DNA from: a virus
IMG/VR virus record: IMGVR_UViG_3300047554_000113
Span: 1-40,752 of that record
Length of the DNA stretch: 40,752 bases
Strand: one strand, 5' to 3'
Positions 39,289 through 40,752 of the stretch are shown piece after piece. Within the stretch, counting starts at the first letter, position 1, and every line of letters begins with the position of its first letter. The notes under the pieces are model-generated. The model was not told the origin of the DNA and searched no databases. It worked only from the letters and a program-made list of their open reading frames with translations. A program made the position numbers and the translations under genes.

Positions 39289-39720
39289 TTAAATAGTATT
39301 CCATTCTGGGTCTTTCTTAGTTACCCATTGAACAGCACACTGGTCTGGTGTACCCTTAGGTGTAGGACAGAAGTATCCCTTCCATTCACCCTTAGCACCG
39401 CTACCCTTACGTGTTACCATTGGTCCATGTGAACAGACACGAGAACCTGCAACACTAGGTGTTGCCTGTACTGGTGGTGGTACAGGTGCGAATGATGTCG
39501 TACCTGTTACTGTTGCACCTAATGCACTGGTAACAATGTCTACTGCACTAGGTGCTGGTGCACCTAAGAACAGTTCTTCTAAAGCAGCAACTGAATCATT
39601 AACACCGAAGTTAACAGCCTCGGTAATGTTACTGTTCAGTTCCTCAGCACTATCTCCACGAACTGTGATGATAGTACCAGCCTTAGTCTTGACATTGACT
39701 ACGTAGTTTTTCTCTGTCAT
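39289..39720 (-). CDS. Zinc-ribbon protein of the replication module (143 aa)
   Basis: The N-terminal 75 residues are a beta/alpha domain (YVVNVKTKAGTIITVRGDSA) followed by a Pro/Ala/Thr linker. The C-terminal 50 residues hold C96, H98, C118 and C128 (CSHGPM; GYFCPTP; DQCAV), a probable zinc ribbon. The same linker-plus-ribbon design occurs in other actinophage proteins next to Cas4-like nucleases, as I recall, perhaps single-strand DNA-binding or recombination helpers. The function is not established. It overlaps the nuclease gene by one base (TAATG). Confidence 0.6.
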   Translation of the reverse strand: MTEKNYVVNVKTKAGTIITVRGDSAEELNSNITEAVNFGVNDSVAALEELFLGAPAPSAVDIVTSALGATVTGTTSFAPVPPPVQATPSVAGSRVCSHGPMVTRKGSGAKGEWKGYFCPTPKGTPDQCAVQWVTKKDPEWNTI

Positions 39721-40373
39721 TACTTGCCTTCCTTGTTGTACTTACATATAGTAGTAAATCCACACATCTTGCAGTGGCTGTAGTTCGGTAAGAACAGTTC
39801 AGCCTTACGAGCAGTATCGAACTTAACTATTATTTCCTCTATCATATCATCTGTATAGAAGTCTAAGTCAATCAGGGGTGATGTTATTCCCTGACGTGCC
39901 ATCCAGTATGCACCATACTGTGGTCTTACACCGAACATCTTGCTCATACCTAGTGCATAGAATGCTAACTGTAGGTCTGATGATGGTGTCCGTTGTCCTG
40001 TCTTAAGGTCTAGGATTACTAGTTCACCAGCAGGTGTGACCATCACTCGGTCAATACCCATCTGTACTGGTACTCCACCAACCTCTACGTTCATACCAAT
40101 TTCAATGGCAGGTGTACCGTTAGGTGCTTCCCATATCTGCCAGCCTAGTTCACCAGTACGGAACTTAATCCAACTGTCTAGCATGAGACGACCATTGGTA
40201 TACCACCAAGCACCGTTCTCCTTGTCTGGGTTCTCTTTGGTAGCCCTTCCAGCAGTCTTCCACAATGCCTCTTCCTGCCCCGTAGAAGCACTGTGAGCGG
40301 TTTTTACACGCTCCCACGTATCTTTCCACACTAGGTCTAAATTAACGCCTGTAATTAGTTCATCTACCAGCAT
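39720..40373 (-). CDS. RecB/Cas4-like PD-(D/E)XK nuclease, C-terminal part (217 aa)
   Basis: Exonuclease-type core: GIDRV (D108), VILDLKTG (D122-x-K124) and DLQLAFYALG (Q135) are motifs II-IV of the RecB nuclease family. C201, C204 and C210 (SHCKMCGFTTICKY) are three of the four cysteines of the Cas4/AddB iron-sulfur cluster. The fourth cysteine and the motif I region are missing here but are found in the gene just upstream (40373-40573), in another frame. It is joined to that gene by TAATG. Together they would make a full Cas4-like enzyme for DNA end processing. Confidence 0.85.
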   Translation of the reverse strand: MLVDELITGVNLDLVWKDTWERVKTAHSASTGQEEALWKTAGRATKENPDKENGAWWYTNGRLMLDSWIKFRTGELGWQIWEAPNGTPAIEIGMNVEVGGVPVQMGIDRVMVTPAGELVILDLKTGQRTPSSDLQLAFYALGMSKMFGVRPQYGAYWMARQGITSPLIDLDFYTDDMIEEIIVKFDTARKAELFLPNYSHCKMCGFTTICKYNKEGK

Positions 40374-40573
40374 TACAGACCTGCATTCCAGAGTGCTTTA
40401 TCCACAGTTTCGGTGGCTTCATGCACAGATGAACCACCAACTAGCCACCAACTACCAGTCTCAGGTTGTCCTTCTACCCTTGATAGGTAGTACTTCCAAC
40501 CACAATCAAGCCAAGTACTTAACTGTGAATAGGATATATGAGCGGGTACTTCGTACCCGTTTATCTTTAACAT
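40373..40573 (-). CDS. RecB/Cas4-like nuclease, N-terminal part (66 aa)
   Basis: HISYSQLSTWLDCGWKYYL contains the first cluster cysteine (C24) of Cas4/AddB-type nucleases, and GGSSVHEATE (H51) is motif I. The chain then stops (NAGL-stop) and the next gene begins at once, in the -1 frame. It has AAAGGAG 6 bases before the ATG. It cannot be active without the C-terminal part; either two subunits assemble, a frameshift joins them, or a base was lost. It is the first gene of the right arm. Confidence 0.8.
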   Translation of the reverse strand: MLKINGYEVPAHISYSQLSTWLDCGWKYYLSRVEGQPETGSWWLVGGSSVHEATETVDKALWNAGL

Positions 40574-40622
40574 ACTATTCTCCTTTGTTTGTTCGAGTGA
40601 CTAGGCAAGGATTGCACTTGCT

Positions 40623-40642
40623 GTATCTCTCCCCTTAGATAC
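40623..40642. other. Leader hairpin of the right arm
   Basis: GTATCT and AGATAC form a 6-bp stem with an 8-base loop, about 50 bases before the first gene start of the right arm, inside its likely leader. Confidence 0.35.
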
Positions 40643-40660
40643 ATCCACTAGGACTAGTCT

Positions 40661-40706
40661 TGATGGTAGGTCAATGGGAAATGGAATTAAACCATCAACC
40701 TACCAT
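40661..40706. promoter_or_regulatory. Inverted repeats before the right arm, set 1
   Basis: TGATGGTAGGT (40661-40671) contains TGATGGT and ATGGTAGGT, which are inverted at 40691-40697 (ACCATCA) and 40698-40706 (ACCTACCAT). The interlocked 7- and 9-bp repeats in a short gene-free stretch suggest a protein-binding site near the right-arm promoter. Confidence 0.45.
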
Positions 40707-40734
40707 AACAGTACACATTGGAGGTTATACTGTT
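40707..40734. promoter_or_regulatory. Inverted repeat before the right arm, set 2
   Basis: AACAGTA (40707-40713) and TACTGTT (40728-40734) are a 7-bp inverted repeat with a 14-base spacer. On the minus strand TGTTATGGT (40703-40711) looks like an extended -10. There is no good -35, so the promoter is only possible. Confidence 0.4.
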
Positions 40735-40752
40735 CACTATATAAGTATATAT

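Noticed and set aside
40393-40638. 81-residue plus-strand frame at the right end
   Set aside because: Antisense to the nuclease N-terminal gene, whose C24/H51 motifs are convincing; the frame has no operon context.

Overview
The window looks like a complete, or nearly complete, genome of a tailed DNA phage (Caudoviricetes). The host is most likely an actinobacterium: one phage gene is a clear WhiB-type [Fe-S] protein, a family confined to Actinobacteria and their phages. A second phage gene resembles a proteasome beta subunit with the catalytic pattern T1/D17/K33. The rather low G+C (estimated by eye) and the small, tightly overlapping genes would fit a phage of low-GC aquatic actinobacteria; that part is inference. 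There is no tape-measure gene and no long tail operon. There is a T7 gp11/gp12-like pair, so a short-tailed (podovirus) particle is the best guess. No integrase, DNA polymerase, tRNA or CRISPR array was found.

Layout. (1) 13-5529, leftward: a chain of about 17 small accessory genes, mostly joined by TAATG or ATGA overlaps. It holds a class II glutamine amidotransferase next to an amidoligase-fold (GS-like) enzyme with N-terminal zinc fingers, the WhiB protein, several tiny basic, Zn-binding or membrane proteins, and an HTH-like protein with its own terminator. An 18-bp palindrome, TTATTCTAATTAGAATAA, occurs five times here (one copy with a single change). (2) 5530-6354: a divergent, gene-free control region with many hairpins. 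Two of these are near-identical and carry a compensatory base-pair swap. A perfect TGTGA-N6-TCACA site (CRP/GlxR type) lies among them. (3) 6355-33981, rightward: terminase, portal, a 1876-residue putative ejection protein and two companions, scaffold-like protein, major capsid protein, and then a large tail/receptor module. That module includes a collagen-like fibre, a Gly-rich protein, three paralogous receptor-type domains, two glycosyltransferases, very basic small proteins, adaptor, collar and nozzle-like proteins. Holin and M23 endolysin close the unit. (4) A bidirectional terminator at about 33998-34040. (5) 34045-40573, leftward: the replication and nucleotide module. It holds a RecB/Cas4-like nuclease (split in two), a zinc-ribbon protein, a RecA-like ATPase, small membrane proteins, a resolvase-like nuclease, a DnaG-type primase (split in two), a DUF1599/MazG-like protein, a metallophosphoesterase, a sigma-like factor and the proteasome-like protein.

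How it fits together. Both ends are leftward-transcribed and AT-rich. If they join, the two leftward arms make one continuous early block, separated at the join by a terminator (13-31) and an inverted-repeat-rich leader (40623-40734). The sigma-like factor, WhiB protein and HTH protein, with the palindromes and the CRP-like site, are the candidate regulators of the early-to-late switch. The most unusual material is the amidotransferase/amidoligase operon with its palindromes, the hairpin leader before the terminase, the proteasome-like hydrolase, and two replication enzymes each divided over two overlapping reading frames.
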